Source: JAFGDI01 sp963662515 (GTDB lineage Bacteria > Planctomycetota > Phycisphaerae > Sedimentisphaerales > SM23-30). From it: DNA of 64,000 bases. Position numbers and translations under genes: made by a program. Each line of letters opens with the position of its first letter. The first letter of the stretch is position 1. Where the stretch lies: assembly GCA_963662515.1 (NCBI GenBank), contig OY759675.1, positions 930,001-994,000 on the forward strand, read 5' to 3'. Shown in pieces: positions 9,791-18,690 of the stretch. A model generated the notes under the pieces. The model was given only the letters and a program-made list of their open reading frames with translations. It was not told the origin of the DNA and did not search any database.

Positions 9791-11425
9791 TTGAAGGATT
9801 TTTTGCATAGGATCAGCGTTGAGGCCGGGAAACTGGCTATGGAATATCGGTCTAAGCTTGGAACGCTCCAGGTTGACCATAAGAGTAAGAAAGACCTGGT
9901 AACTCAGGCTGATATTGCGGTTGAGAAGTATCTGGTTGGCGAGATAAAGAAGGCGTATCCCGCCCATTCGATCTTTGGCGAGGAAAGCGGCAGTCATGCC
10001 GGGAATGAATATCGCTGGGTTATCGACCCGATTGATGGTACAGGTTCATTTGTTTACGGTCATCCGATATTTTCGGTATCGATCGCTCTGGAGAAAGCAG
10101 GTAAGACCATTCTGGCGGCTGTGAATGTCCCGGCACAAAATGAGCTGTTCGAGGCAGAACTGGGCAAAGGTGCCACCCTCAACGGCAAGCCGATAAAGGT
10201 TTCAAACTGTAATGACTTTGGCTTTGCCATGCTGGCAACTGGTTTTGCCTGCATGCGGACCAATGAGCAGCATAATAATCTGCCGTACCTGCAGGCAATT
10301 TTGCCCAAAATTCAGGATTTGCGTCGATTTGGCTCAGCGGCCGCCGATCTGTGTCTGGTGGCTTGTGGACGACTGGATGGCTTCTGGGAGCTTAACCTCC
10401 ATGTTTACGATGTTGCTGCCGGCATACTCATTCTCACCGAGGCTGGCGGTAAGGTAACCGATTTCCAGGGTAATGCGCTGTCTGGCGAATATGGTGAGAT
10501 AGTTGCCACAAATGGCGTACTGCACGCTGAGCTGGCTGGCATAACCGCTGCCGTTCGCCGCAAGTGTCTGCCGTTTGCCTACGGTCCTTGCGAGCTGGCA
10601 ATGATCGACGATAAGATCACCCCGATGGACGATGCGATGATCAGCATACATGACCGCAGCGTATATTTCGGTGACGGTGTTTACGAGGCTCTGCGTGTTT
10701 GTCATGGCAAGATATTTGCCGCTGACCGGCATTTCCAGCGTCTTACCAACTCGCTCAAGAGTATGGAGATGCTGGAGACTACCGACCTGAATGTGGTCAA
10801 GGAGCGTGTAGATCGTGCCATAAAGACTTCCGGCTTGCAAGATGCTCTGGTTTACTTCCAGATCAGTCGTGGTCAGGAGCAACGCAAGCATAGCTGGTCT
10901 GATGGCATCAAGTCTCGTTTTTTGCTTACGATAAAGGAATTCAAGGGAACCGGCCCGGTCGAGGTATCGGCCATAACTCAGCCGGATATGCGCTGGAAGC
11001 AGTGTCATATCAAGTCGCTGAATCTGCTGGCCAATGTTCAGGCCCGTCATGCCGCCAGTAAGGCAGGGGCCTATGAGGCTATTTTGGTCGATGGTGATGG
11101 CATTGTGACAGAGGCGACCAGTTCATCGGTCATGATGATAAAGGGTGATAGTCTTTTTGCCCCTCCTCTGGCAGCGAATATATTACCAGGTGTTACCCGG
11201 TCATTGATATTGGAATGGGCCCCGCAGGTAGGTCTTGAGGTTCGGCAGGAGAGCTTTACCCTGGCTGATATGTTAAAGGCTGATGAAGTGCTTTTGTCTG
11301 GCACAGCTACCGAGGTTAAGTCGGTAGTTAAAGTTGATGATAAAGTAATAGCCGATGGCAAGCAGGGTAAATACGCAGCACAATTGCATAAGATGCTTAA
11401 GGCGGCCCATGATGAATTGTCCTGA
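9791..11425 (+). CDS. Fusion of inositol monophosphatase-like and class IV aminotransferase domains
   Basis: 544 residues. The N-terminal ~260 form an inositol monophosphatase-type Mg-dependent phosphatase: GEESG at 63-67, DPIDGT at 79-84 and a YDVAAG motif (WDxAAG in the family). From about residue 265 a PLP-dependent fold-type IV aminotransferase follows (branched-chain/D-amino acid type): ISIHDRSVYFGDGVYEALRV, the Schiff-base lysine about residue 408 in IKSLNLLANVQARHAA, and GIVTEATSSSVMMI. The two enzymes are normally separate, and the substrates cannot be read from the sequence. The start is TTG, supported by AAGGA about 9 nt upstream; the nearby ATG is in another frame and stops at once. 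Rubrerythrin lies downstream but has its own promoter. Confidence 0.88.
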   Translation: MKDFLHRISVEAGKLAMEYRSKLGTLQVDHKSKKDLVTQADIAVEKYLVGEIKKAYPAHSIFGEESGSHAGNEYRWVIDPIDGTGSFVYGHPIFSVSIALEKAGKTILAAVNVPAQNELFEAELGKGATLNGKPIKVSNCNDFGFAMLATGFACMRTNEQHNNLPYLQAILPKIQDLRRFGSAAADLCLVACGRLDGFWELNLHVYDVAAGILILTEAGGKVTDFQGNALSGEYGEIVATNGVLHAELAGITAAVRRKCLPFAYGPCELAMIDDKITPMDDAMISIHDRSVYFGDGVYEALRVCHGKIFAADRHFQRLTNSLKSMEMLETTDLNVVKERVDRAIKTSGLQDALVYFQISRGQEQRKHSWSDGIKSRFLLTIKEFKGTGPVEVSAITQPDMRWKQCHIKSLNLLANVQARHAASKAGAYEAILVDGDGIVTEATSSSVMMIKGDSLFAPPLAANILPGVTRSLILEWAPQVGLEVRQESFTLADMLKADEVLLSGTATEVKSVVKVDDKVIADGKQGKYAAQLHKMLKAAHDELS

Positions 11426-11460
11426 GTATGATCACTTAGTCATGGCTTAGATATTTTTAA

Positions 11461-11490
11461 TTGACAAAGTAGTGCTGAACATGCGATATT
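11461..11490 (+). promoter_or_regulatory. Sigma70-like promoter for rubrerythrin
   Basis: TTGACA, an 18-bp spacer, then GATATT, about 90 bp before the start codon. No peroxide- or iron-regulator box that I can name is evident. Confidence 0.5.
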
Positions 11491-11582
11491 GTGACTAATA
11501 ATTAAAGTATATGAATTAAATATACGAGATTAGTGGAAGTAACCAGATTTAATATTAAACTTTATTTAATGGAGATATGTTT

Positions 11583-12221
11583 ATGGCTAAGAAAGCAGCA
11601 AAAGCAGCTAAGGAAGTTAAAAGCGAAAAGGCCCCGGCAGCTAAGGCTGGTCGTTTGAAAGGTTCACAGACAGAGAAGAACATTCTTACCGCTTTTTGTG
11701 GAGAGTCTCAGGCTCGTAATAAGTACACTTATTTTGCCAGTGTAGCAAAAAAAGAGGGCTTTGTTCAGATCTCTGCCATATTTGAAGAGACAGCTAACCA
11801 GGAAAAGGAACATGCCAAGCGTCTGTATAAGTTTCTTGAGGGCGGCCCAGTAGAAATTACTGCCACATTCCCGGCTGGTGTTATCGGCGATACCGCTGCT
11901 AACCTGGAAGATGCCGCTATGGGCGAGAAGCACGAATATACTGTTATGTACCCGGATTATGCCAAGGTGGCAGAAGCTGAAGGCTTTAAAGATGTTGCCG
12001 CTACCATGAGAGCTATAGCTGTTGCCGAAAAGCGTCATCATGACCGCTATGTCAAGCTGCGAGCTAATATTCTGGCCAAGGAAGTATTTGCCCGCAAGGC
12101 CAAGACTACCTGGGTTTGCCGTAATTGCGGTTATGTTCATGTTGGAACCGAAGCTCTCAAGATGTGCCCGGCATGTTTGCATCCACAGGCTCATTTCGAG
12201 ATCGAGAAGAAAAATTACTAA
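11583..12221 (+). CDS. Rubrerythrin
   Basis: Non-haem di-iron peroxidase that reduces hydrogen peroxide in anaerobes and microaerophiles. A four-helix ferritin-like domain carries the iron ligands in CGESQARNKY, EETANQEKEHAKR and AVAEKRHHDRY. A C-terminal rubredoxin-like Fe-Cys4 domain (CRNCGY ... CPACLHP) follows. A Lys/Ala-rich N-terminal extension of about 30 residues precedes the domain. ATG at 11583 is preferred over the in-frame ATG at 11577 because GGAG lies at proper distance. It implies an oxygen-sensitive lifestyle. A terminator follows. Confidence 0.95.
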   Translation: MAKKAAKAAKEVKSEKAPAAKAGRLKGSQTEKNILTAFCGESQARNKYTYFASVAKKEGFVQISAIFEETANQEKEHAKRLYKFLEGGPVEITATFPAGVIGDTAANLEDAAMGEKHEYTVMYPDYAKVAEAEGFKDVAATMRAIAVAEKRHHDRYVKLRANILAKEVFARKAKTTWVCRNCGYVHVGTEALKMCPACLHPQAHFEIEKKNY

Positions 12222-12236
12222 GATGTAAATTTTATG

Positions 12237-12269
12237 CAGGTGTCCTGGCGACGGGGCACCTGTTTTTTT
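12237..12269 (+). terminator. Rho-independent terminator after rubrerythrin
   Basis: CAGGTGTCC pairs with GGGCACCTG, followed by seven T residues. It overlaps the stop of the convergent glycosyltransferase-like gene. Confidence 0.85.
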
Positions 12270-14235
12270 ATGCCTGATTTTTGAGTGTTGTCAGGATTTT
12301 TTCAGCCAGGCACTTATGACTGAATTTGTTTATTAGTTTTGAGCGGGCGGCGGCTGTAATTTCTGTTGCTTTGGCGGGATTGGTCAGGTAATACTCGATC
12401 TTTCGGCAGAGGTCCTGGGGGCTGGTAAAGGTTATTATTTCTTTACCCGGCGTAAAGGCATAGCTCAGGCCGTCGGCCTGATTGTCTTGAGGATGTGCCT
12501 TTGTAAATACCAGGCAGCCAGCAGCAGAGGCATTGAGCATGAGTTGTGTAACTTTCCCTCTGGCAGAAGTGAAAACAGCGATACGAGCTGAATTTAGCAG
12601 AGTATTAAGTGTTTGCCCATCAGATACTTCGCCAGTCAGAGAATTATGTAAAGGTGAGCTGAGCCAGTTTTCTGGTTTATCTTCAGCCAGGTTATAGTTT
12701 TTATAGTGTTCTGGTGGGCAGTTGAGCCACTGGAAAACAGATAAACTATCAGGTGCGTATTTTAAAATAGCACGCCCGTAGCAATCCTGGCAAACTGATT
12801 CGGCCATCTGGCTGAATATGCCCTGTAAACTCTCCTTTATTGCATCATCTGATATCTTAGCCTGGCTTTTTTTTCTGGCTCGGTCAAAATAGAAATTTTC
12901 CAGAGAGGAGTTATAGCCGGCCGGGTCATCGGCAATAGCCTGGCAACCCTGTTCAAGCATGTTTTGATAGCTATGGAGCATGACATTATAGGCCAACGGG
13001 TCCAGTGGGTATCTTTCGCTGAGCATAATAACAGGGCTGGTATTGCTTATGTTGTAATGCTTGCCTGATGTGTCATATTCTGTGGCTGAGAGAGGACGGT
13101 ATAGTTCGGTATTGACCAGATATTGATAGGGTATCAGCCGACTGGCGGTTATCTGTTCAGGGAAATATTTAGTGCATTTTTGTGGGCAGATGGTTATGTC
13201 TCTTTCGCCTATGGCATCTGGAGAGAGTTCAGCGGCGAGTTTTTCTGTCAGGCCCGGCAGGATACTTATTATTGGTATGTTTTTATTGAGTGTATGTTTA
13301 CACATCTTTCTCAGCGAGCTTACCAGAAGAATAGCATCAGGTTTTTGCTCAAGCAGAGCCTTACCCTGTGAAATTAAAGTAGCGTTTGAGGGTTTATCAA
13401 AAGAGTTATGGTAGCAATTGACCTGGCAGGCATTAAACCCGGCTATTAAGTCACGCGTAGCGATCTGGTCCGCCGGATTGTTGCCGCAGGGTATGTTTGC
13501 TATGGTCAGCGACTGAATATCAGTTTTAGCAGGATCTTTACCTACATACTTACTGAGCTTTTCTGTCAGGTCCTGATGTATCTGGGTGGTACTTTTGAGA
13601 GATGCTTCAACAGCAGCTGATGTGTTAAGATTGAACTGATTATTCTCCTGCTCACTGAGATGGTGGCAGAAAAGGGCTTTTTCGATCAACTGATAGCCGG
13701 GGTTTTCACTGAGGAAGCAGGTAAGCTGTTCAAAAGGCTTATCGGCGTGAATGATCACCAGTTGGCCTGATTTTATATATAGGCTGAGATCGTGTAATTG
13801 CAGATTAGCCAGAATGTTGACCAGTTCTTTTTCGAGAACAAAGATAGCTTGAAATGCCGACAGTCTGGCCAGAAGAGCTTTGATCGTATAGCCATCGCCA
13901 AAGCCGTTTACAGCCATGCTGCATTGGTTTGCCTCAAGTCGTTCCAGATCGGTTTTAGCTGCCAGTCTGGGAGCCGACCGTTTGCCCAGCCAGTATCCTG
14001 TTCCCTCTTTGTTGATAATGCGATAACAGGGCGAGCCGTCACTTGCGCGTGCCAGTTGGTAATCAGCCGGGAGGTCACAACTATTCAAAAGGCAGGCCAG
14101 TTGATTGTTGGTGCTTTTCAGGGCTTCCAGGTTTAGTGTTAAGATTTCAACTGTGGGCCATTGCAGATCATCTCGCAGCCCCTGGTCGGCTGGATAGATA
14201 AGGTCAAGAGGGCTTATTTCGCTGGTAGCAGTCAT
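12268..14235 (-). CDS. Large glycosyltransferase-like protein (CgeB/GT-B C-terminal type)
   Basis: 655 residues, soluble, no signal peptide. The C-terminal ~120 residues (ARGKVTQLMLNASAAGCLVF, then FTPGKEIITFTSPQDLCRKIEYYLTNP) match the nucleotide-sugar half of GT-B enzymes of the CgeB/DUF3880 sort, where the acceptor is usually a surface glycan or protein. The middle region has a Rossmann-like stretch (PDAILLVSSLRK, IPIISILPGLTEKL). The first ~200 residues (SPCYRIINKEGTGYWLGKR; NGFGDGYTIKALL) recall motility accessory-factor proteins that modify flagellin, but only loosely. The start overlaps the upstream radical SAM stop by ATGA, so translation is coupled. Probably the last gene of a glycan or glycosylation operon. 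Confidence 0.65.
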   Translation of the reverse strand: MTATSEISPLDLIYPADQGLRDDLQWPTVEILTLNLEALKSTNNQLACLLNSCDLPADYQLARASDGSPCYRIINKEGTGYWLGKRSAPRLAAKTDLERLEANQCSMAVNGFGDGYTIKALLARLSAFQAIFVLEKELVNILANLQLHDLSLYIKSGQLVIIHADKPFEQLTCFLSENPGYQLIEKALFCHHLSEQENNQFNLNTSAAVEASLKSTTQIHQDLTEKLSKYVGKDPAKTDIQSLTIANIPCGNNPADQIATRDLIAGFNACQVNCYHNSFDKPSNATLISQGKALLEQKPDAILLVSSLRKMCKHTLNKNIPIISILPGLTEKLAAELSPDAIGERDITICPQKCTKYFPEQITASRLIPYQYLVNTELYRPLSATEYDTSGKHYNISNTSPVIMLSERYPLDPLAYNVMLHSYQNMLEQGCQAIADDPAGYNSSLENFYFDRARKKSQAKISDDAIKESLQGIFSQMAESVCQDCYGRAILKYAPDSLSVFQWLNCPPEHYKNYNLAEDKPENWLSSPLHNSLTGEVSDGQTLNTLLNSARIAVFTSARGKVTQLMLNASAAGCLVFTKAHPQDNQADGLSYAFTPGKEIITFTSPQDLCRKIEYYLTNPAKATEITAAARSKLINKFSHKCLAEKILTTLKNQA

Positions 14236-15170
14236 TTATTGGCTATTTTTTCTGTTTTATTTTTGAGTTCAGGTTTTTGGAATAAGATATCAACTGAGGT
14301 GTGGCCAAACTGTTGCAGGCGGTTAGTTTTTACCTTTATGTCGCAAGGATTGCACATGCCGAAATAATCGCATGGTAAATACTCACTACTGATCTGATAT
14401 TGAGGGTCAAGAATATTGCCAACAGGCGGCTTCTGCTCATACAGGTCGTGGTGGCAGCGGAAAACGCCCCCGTCAGGACTAAGTAATACTTCAGTGGTTT
14501 TGCACCATACAGTGCCGCTTCCCGGTCCGGTGACCGGGCGTTTGAGACTGCAAGCCTCTGGATATTTGAAGTGACCATATAGTCTGTCATTATGGAAGCC
14601 CAGAAATTCCTTGGTTCTGAAATCAATACCAAGCGCCTGGCCTTTGGCTTGTGCTTCCAGTATTATTTCCTGCTGGTTGGGGTGCAGTACGCCATATATT
14701 CCAATACGAAACCCGGCGGCCATCAGCTTCAATGCCCTGTCAAACAAATCCTCCAGTTTGCATTCGGTTGGGTGATAACTAACGCGAATAGGAGCATAAG
14801 GTGCGTTGCGTTCCAGGCGTGCCGGATCTACTTTGGCTATCATTTCATCAATGTCGAAATCGAGATTGGTAAGTATGTCAACTTTGATCCTGTCTGGCAG
14901 TCCGTTGATTATGTCGTAAAAGCCCGGATGCAAGCTGGGCTCTCCCCCTTGCAAGGTGATCGGGACCAGTCCCTCTTGGTGTTCCAGATTGGTGAGCCTG
15001 CTTAAACCATCGATCCATTGTTGGGCCGAGAGTGATTTATAGTGCAGGCGTTTGCCGCCAAAGGCATTTATGCAATAGCTGCACTTATAGGTGCAGGCCA
15101 TGGTCAGAAACGCTGCGATATAATTGCAGTTATTTTCTATAGCTATATCGGGTAATAAGTTACAGTTCAT
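14232..15170 (-). CDS. Radical SAM enzyme
   Basis: 312 residues. CTYKCSYC at 26-33 supplies the CxxxCxxC ligands of the 4Fe-4S cluster that cleaves S-adenosylmethionine. TLQGGEPSLHPGF is the GGE motif that contacts SAM. The C-terminal part has further cysteines (VWCKTTEVL, VFRCHHDLY, LPCDYFGMCNPC) placed like a SPASM or twitch auxiliary-cluster domain. The substrate is unknown. It lies between two glycosyltransferase-type genes, 6 bp after the GT9 stop and overlapping the next gene by 4 bp, so it probably modifies a sugar, a lipid carrier or a glycosylated peptide (inference). Confidence 0.88.
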   Translation of the reverse strand: MNCNLLPDIAIENNCNYIAAFLTMACTYKCSYCINAFGGKRLHYKSLSAQQWIDGLSRLTNLEHQEGLVPITLQGGEPSLHPGFYDIINGLPDRIKVDILTNLDFDIDEMIAKVDPARLERNAPYAPIRVSYHPTECKLEDLFDRALKLMAAGFRIGIYGVLHPNQQEIILEAQAKGQALGIDFRTKEFLGFHNDRLYGHFKYPEACSLKRPVTGPGSGTVWCKTTEVLLSPDGGVFRCHHDLYEQKPPVGNILDPQYQISSEYLPCDYFGMCNPCDIKVKTNRLQQFGHTSVDILFQKPELKNKTEKIANK

Positions 15171-15176
15171 TTGTTC

Positions 15177-16178
15177 CTACAGTTTTATCTGATTATGAGC
15201 TACTTCGCTAAGAAGTCTTTCTGTGATAGTTGCCGGCTGGCGGTTCAGGAGCATTTCAACGGAGTCAAGCACTGTCTCGACCCTTATATCTTCCATGCAT
15301 GACCTGTCTTTCTGGCACTTTGGCATGAAACACGGCATACACTTATGTTCAGCTTCAGGGGTTAGTTTTACGCCAAGGCCATATAAATATAGCTGGTCAG
15401 CAGAGGTTGGGCCAAAGAGAGAGACGATCTTCTTTTGCAGAGCTATTGCCAGGTGTAAACCCAGAGAATCACAGGTGATTATAAGTCGGCAGGAAGAAAG
15501 CCATTCAATATAATGCTTCAGACTGTCAAGAGACTGCTGCCAGCAAACCGCATAATTTCTGGCCTCAAGTTCCTGGTGCAGTTTTTGCCAGTTTTTTTGT
15601 GACCAGTTTTTGATCGGCCATTTTGAGCCGACATGGCAGTTGAGGCCAATGTCGTAAATCTCTTTAACATGCGGATGATAGCCCAGCGAATATCGTTCGC
15701 CAGCCCATTCCTGGTCAATACACCTGAAAAGGGTTTGCTGAAGTGGTATGTACTTATCATGGCTGAGACCTTCACTTAAAGCAGCGGCTGATTCAGGGTA
15801 ATAAGCATCATCGCCGCTGGCAGCCCAGTTGCGAAATCCATATTTTTGTCTGGCTGATTTTGCCTGAGTAAATTCGCACCAGTCCCGCTGTTTTTCCAGG
15901 TTAACAATAGTGTCGTAATGGTCAAATATCTTGTTGTCAGGTAGTTCGGCAGGGCTGTCAGCGAGTATAAGTTCGTCAATAAGGCAATTACCGACCAGAA
16001 GATCCTCTGCGGCCCGGGCACTGATCCAGGTCACATGATAGTCCCTGTAAAAGTCCAGCAGACAGGTACAGCGGAAGACATCACCATAGCTTATGGTAGA
16101 AGATATGTTATGGTCACAAACTTCCGAATAGCCATGCTTGATAATTAGTACCGAAGGTCTTTGTGTCGGTGGCTTCAT
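15177..16178 (-). CDS. Glycosyltransferase family 9 (heptosyltransferase-like)
   Basis: 333 residues with the GT9 layout. An N-terminal Rossmann-like half contains YDTIVNLEKQRDW. The C-terminal half contains NCHVGSKWPIKNWSQKNWQKL (the W/K-rich ADP-heptose-type site) and CRLIITCDSLGLHLAIALQKKIVSLFGPT, the classic D-S-G-x-x-H-L donor-binding segment. A cysteine-rich tail (CMPCFMPKCQKDRSC) is typical of GT9. It is the first gene of a three-gene minus-strand operon. It points to lipopolysaccharide or other surface glycan assembly in a diderm cell. Confidence 0.85.
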   Translation of the reverse strand: MKPPTQRPSVLIIKHGYSEVCDHNISSTISYGDVFRCTCLLDFYRDYHVTWISARAAEDLLVGNCLIDELILADSPAELPDNKIFDHYDTIVNLEKQRDWCEFTQAKSARQKYGFRNWAASGDDAYYPESAAALSEGLSHDKYIPLQQTLFRCIDQEWAGERYSLGYHPHVKEIYDIGLNCHVGSKWPIKNWSQKNWQKLHQELEARNYAVCWQQSLDSLKHYIEWLSSCRLIITCDSLGLHLAIALQKKIVSLFGPTSADQLYLYGLGVKLTPEAEHKCMPCFMPKCQKDRSCMEDIRVETVLDSVEMLLNRQPATITERLLSEVAHNQIKL

Positions 16179-16388
16179 TTTATCATCCTTGAAATATAAC
16201 CTAAGCCATTTGTGGCATTTCTGTTAGAACAGACAGAATTATATGGGCCTATTCTAACCCTATCTTTATCGTCTGGCAAGGTCTGATAACTTAAATTTTG
16301 CGTTTTTCTACAAATAATCCCGGTTACGAACAGTGTTCCTTAGCTCTTTATTTTCTCTATTTTGCGGTGTTATTGGGTCCGATTAGAC

Positions 16389-16417
16389 TTCACAAAGTGA
16401 AGCTTTTGTATTATAAT
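16389..16417 (+). promoter_or_regulatory. Promoter of dxs, with a palindrome over the -35
   Basis: TTCACA, exactly 17 bp, then a perfect TATAAT. The perfect palindrome CTTCACAAAGTGAAG (16388-16402) covers the -35 element and could bind a regulator. The 316-bp gap between the divergent GT9 and dxs genes otherwise holds a weak inverted repeat at about 16225-16260 (GTTAGAA/TTCTAAC arms). Confidence 0.7.
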
Positions 16418-16495
16418 CACGCTCTACTGGGGGTGTTGTCTGAAAATTTAGCAGCGGGAGGGCTGTGCTGATATTTTATTATAGGATTATAACTA

Positions 16496-18361
16496 TTGTT
16501 AGGTAAAGTACTTAAAACAATTAAGAGTTCTTCTGATATTTGTCGTCTGTCTATGGCTGAGCTAAATGAGCTGGCAGATGATCTCAGGGGGCATATCAAG
16601 TCAAGTGTATCAGAACATGGTGGTCATCTGGCCAGTAACCTTGGTATAGTGGAATTAACCCTGGCTTTGCACTATGTGTTCAATTTTTCACAGGACCGTA
16701 TAGTCTTCGATGTTGGTCATCAGTGTTATGTTCATAAGATGCTTTCAGGTCGGGCTGCTCAGTTTGATAAGTTGCGTCAAAAAGGCGGCATTAGCGGGTT
16801 TCCCAGCCCCTCGGAAAGTGAATACGACCAGTTTTTTGTAGGTCATGCCGGTACAGCGGCAGCGACAGCGGTAGGTCTGGCTTTGGGAGCTCAATTGCAG
16901 AGCTCTCAGGAAAAGGTGGTATCAATAATTGGTGATGCCAGTATAGTGAATGGACTATCGTTTGAGGGTCTCAATAATACCAACCTGGTGAATCGTCAGT
17001 TACTCTTCATTTTGAATGATAATGAGATGGCCATAGCCAAGACCCAGGGGGCATTTGCGGAATATTTAACGAAAATGCGAGTTTCTCGCACTCATGATAT
17101 GCTCAATCGTCGGGCCAGAATGCTGATAAAGCGTTTACCGCAGCTTCAGAAGAAGCTCGATCAGCTCAAAAGTGCCCTGACAGGTAATCACTGGTTCGAT
17201 CAATTGAATGTGCCGGTTTATGGCCCGATAGATGGTCATAATCTGCCGGTTTTGATCGAGGTCTTAACTGCATTAAAGAATTTTGATCATCCGGTGATCT
17301 TGCATGTTTATACAGATAAGGGGCGTGGTTTTACCCCGGCAACTGATGATCCGACCACTTTCCATAGCCCCCGTCCATTCAAGATAGAAGGCGAGTCTGC
17401 CAGTTTTGATGAATCAAGCGGCAAGAGTTTCACCAGCTCATTTTCCGATGCCTTGTCAGCGGCGATGGCCAGAGACCCGAAGGTTTATGCTATTACAGCT
17501 GCTATGCCAGATGGAACAGGTCTTAACGAGGTGCAGGCAAAGTTTCCTGATCGTGTTTTTGATGTTGGTATAGCAGAATCGGCAGCGGTTGATATTGCTG
17601 CGGGAATGGCCAAAACGGGTTTAAAACCGGTAGTAGCCATTTATTCAACCTTTTTACAGCGGGCATTTGATCAGGTATTCCAGGAAGTGTCGCTCCAGAA
17701 TCTGCCGGTGATATTCTGTATGGATCGCGCCGGTATGGTAGGTGGCGATGGTGCTGTACATCATGGTTTTACTGATATTTCAATTTTCCGCACTCTGCCC
17801 AATATGGTTATATTAGCACCGTCAGATGATTCAGAGATGGTCAAGGCCCTTGATTACGCACTCGCTTGTGGTAAGCCTTGTTGTTTGCGTTATCCCAGAG
17901 CTTCAGTAGCAGCAGAAGAGGCGATAGAATGTAATGGTCCAACCAGTTATGAGGCGAATCAGGCCCGTCAGCTCCGAGCGGGGGAGCGGGCTACTATATT
18001 GGCCTTTGGTTCCATGGCTTATGATGCTCTGGCTGCGGCTCGAATATTGGAAGACAGTGCAATAGATGTGGCAGTTTATGACTGTCGCTTTGCCAAGCCG
18101 CTGGATGGAGAGTTGCTTAGCAAGGTTCTGGCTAAAGGAGGAGCAGGCCCTGTAATAACAGTGGAAGATCATGCCTTGATCGGCGGTTTTGGCTCTGCTG
18201 TTCTGGAATTTGCCCAGGATAACGCTCTTGATGTCAGTCGGGTATATCGTTTGGGATTCCCAGACCGTTATATAGGTCAGGATACTCGTTCGGGGCAGTT
18301 GGCTGAGGTGGGCATAGATGCCGCAGCAATAGCAGCAAAAATAAAAGAACTGCTTAAGTAA
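16496..18361 (+). CDS. dxs: 1-deoxy-D-xylulose-5-phosphate synthase
   Basis: First enzyme of the MEP isoprenoid pathway; condenses pyruvate with glyceraldehyde 3-phosphate using thiamine diphosphate. 621 residues, full length. Visible are SEHGGHLASNLGIVELTLALHY, the FDVGHQCYVHKMLSGR segment, the ThDP-binding IGDASIVNGLSFEGLNN (the family more often has GDGA), FDVGIAESAAVDIAAGMA and the transketolase pyrimidine and C-terminal domains. The start is TTG with AGGA about 11 nt upstream; no in-frame ATG lies near enough to keep the conserved N-terminus. It is transcribed alone, with its own promoter and terminator. Confidence 0.96.
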   Translation: MLGKVLKTIKSSSDICRLSMAELNELADDLRGHIKSSVSEHGGHLASNLGIVELTLALHYVFNFSQDRIVFDVGHQCYVHKMLSGRAAQFDKLRQKGGISGFPSPSESEYDQFFVGHAGTAAATAVGLALGAQLQSSQEKVVSIIGDASIVNGLSFEGLNNTNLVNRQLLFILNDNEMAIAKTQGAFAEYLTKMRVSRTHDMLNRRARMLIKRLPQLQKKLDQLKSALTGNHWFDQLNVPVYGPIDGHNLPVLIEVLTALKNFDHPVILHVYTDKGRGFTPATDDPTTFHSPRPFKIEGESASFDESSGKSFTSSFSDALSAAMARDPKVYAITAAMPDGTGLNEVQAKFPDRVFDVGIAESAAVDIAAGMAKTGLKPVVAIYSTFLQRAFDQVFQEVSLQNLPVIFCMDRAGMVGGDGAVHHGFTDISIFRTLPNMVILAPSDDSEMVKALDYALACGKPCCLRYPRASVAAEEAIECNGPTSYEANQARQLRAGERATILAFGSMAYDALAAARILEDSAIDVAVYDCRFAKPLDGELLSKVLAKGGAGPVITVEDHALIGGFGSAVLEFAQDNALDVSRVYRLGFPDRYIGQDTRSGQLAEVGIDAAAIAAKIKELLK

Positions 18362-18394
18362 TATTTCAGCAGTTGGTTGATAGTGTGAGGATGT

Positions 18395-18428
18395 AAGCCC
18401 GAGCCGTTTAATGGTTTCGGGCTTTTTT
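18395..18428 (+). terminator. Rho-independent terminator of dxs
   Basis: AAGCCCGA pairs with TCGGGCTT, followed by a run of T residues. It lies between dxs and the convergent small membrane protein gene. Confidence 0.85.
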
Positions 18429-18438
18429 AATTAGCAAC

Positions 18439-18690
18439 TCAGGCAATGCCGACAATTTTGGCAATAGCGAACAGGCAGATAGCTGTAAGTATAAGAGCTC
18501 CGATAATTGTAAGCACCAGCAGGGTTACTTCGCGGGCAAAGAGCGGCCAGGTGAAATTTTCAAGTTTGACTGCTTTATAAACAACTGCAATACCGAGAGA
18601 TACCGGAACGGCCCAGAGTAATGATGCCGGAGTTGTGGGTATGTTAATGGGGAACTGCGACAGGGCAAGCATTAAGCTGAGGAATGACAT
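18439..18690 (-). CDS. Small membrane protein, unknown function
   Basis: 83 residues with two clear membrane segments (LLWAVPVSLGIAVVYKAV and TLLVLTIIGALILTAICLFAI), joined by a short KLENFTWPLFARE loop. I do not recognise a family. The ATG shares one base with the TGA of the upstream membrane protein gene (TGATG), so the two are translationally coupled and probably act together. Confidence 0.65.
   Translation of the reverse strand: MSFLSLMLALSQFPINIPTTPASLLWAVPVSLGIAVVYKAVKLENFTWPLFAREVTLLVLTIIGALILTAICLFAIAKIVGIA

Noticed and set aside
10334..11050. Long minus-strand open frame (238 codons) opposite the fusion gene
   Set aside because: It lies wholly antisense to a well-supported gene, has no ribosome binding site and no recognisable domain.
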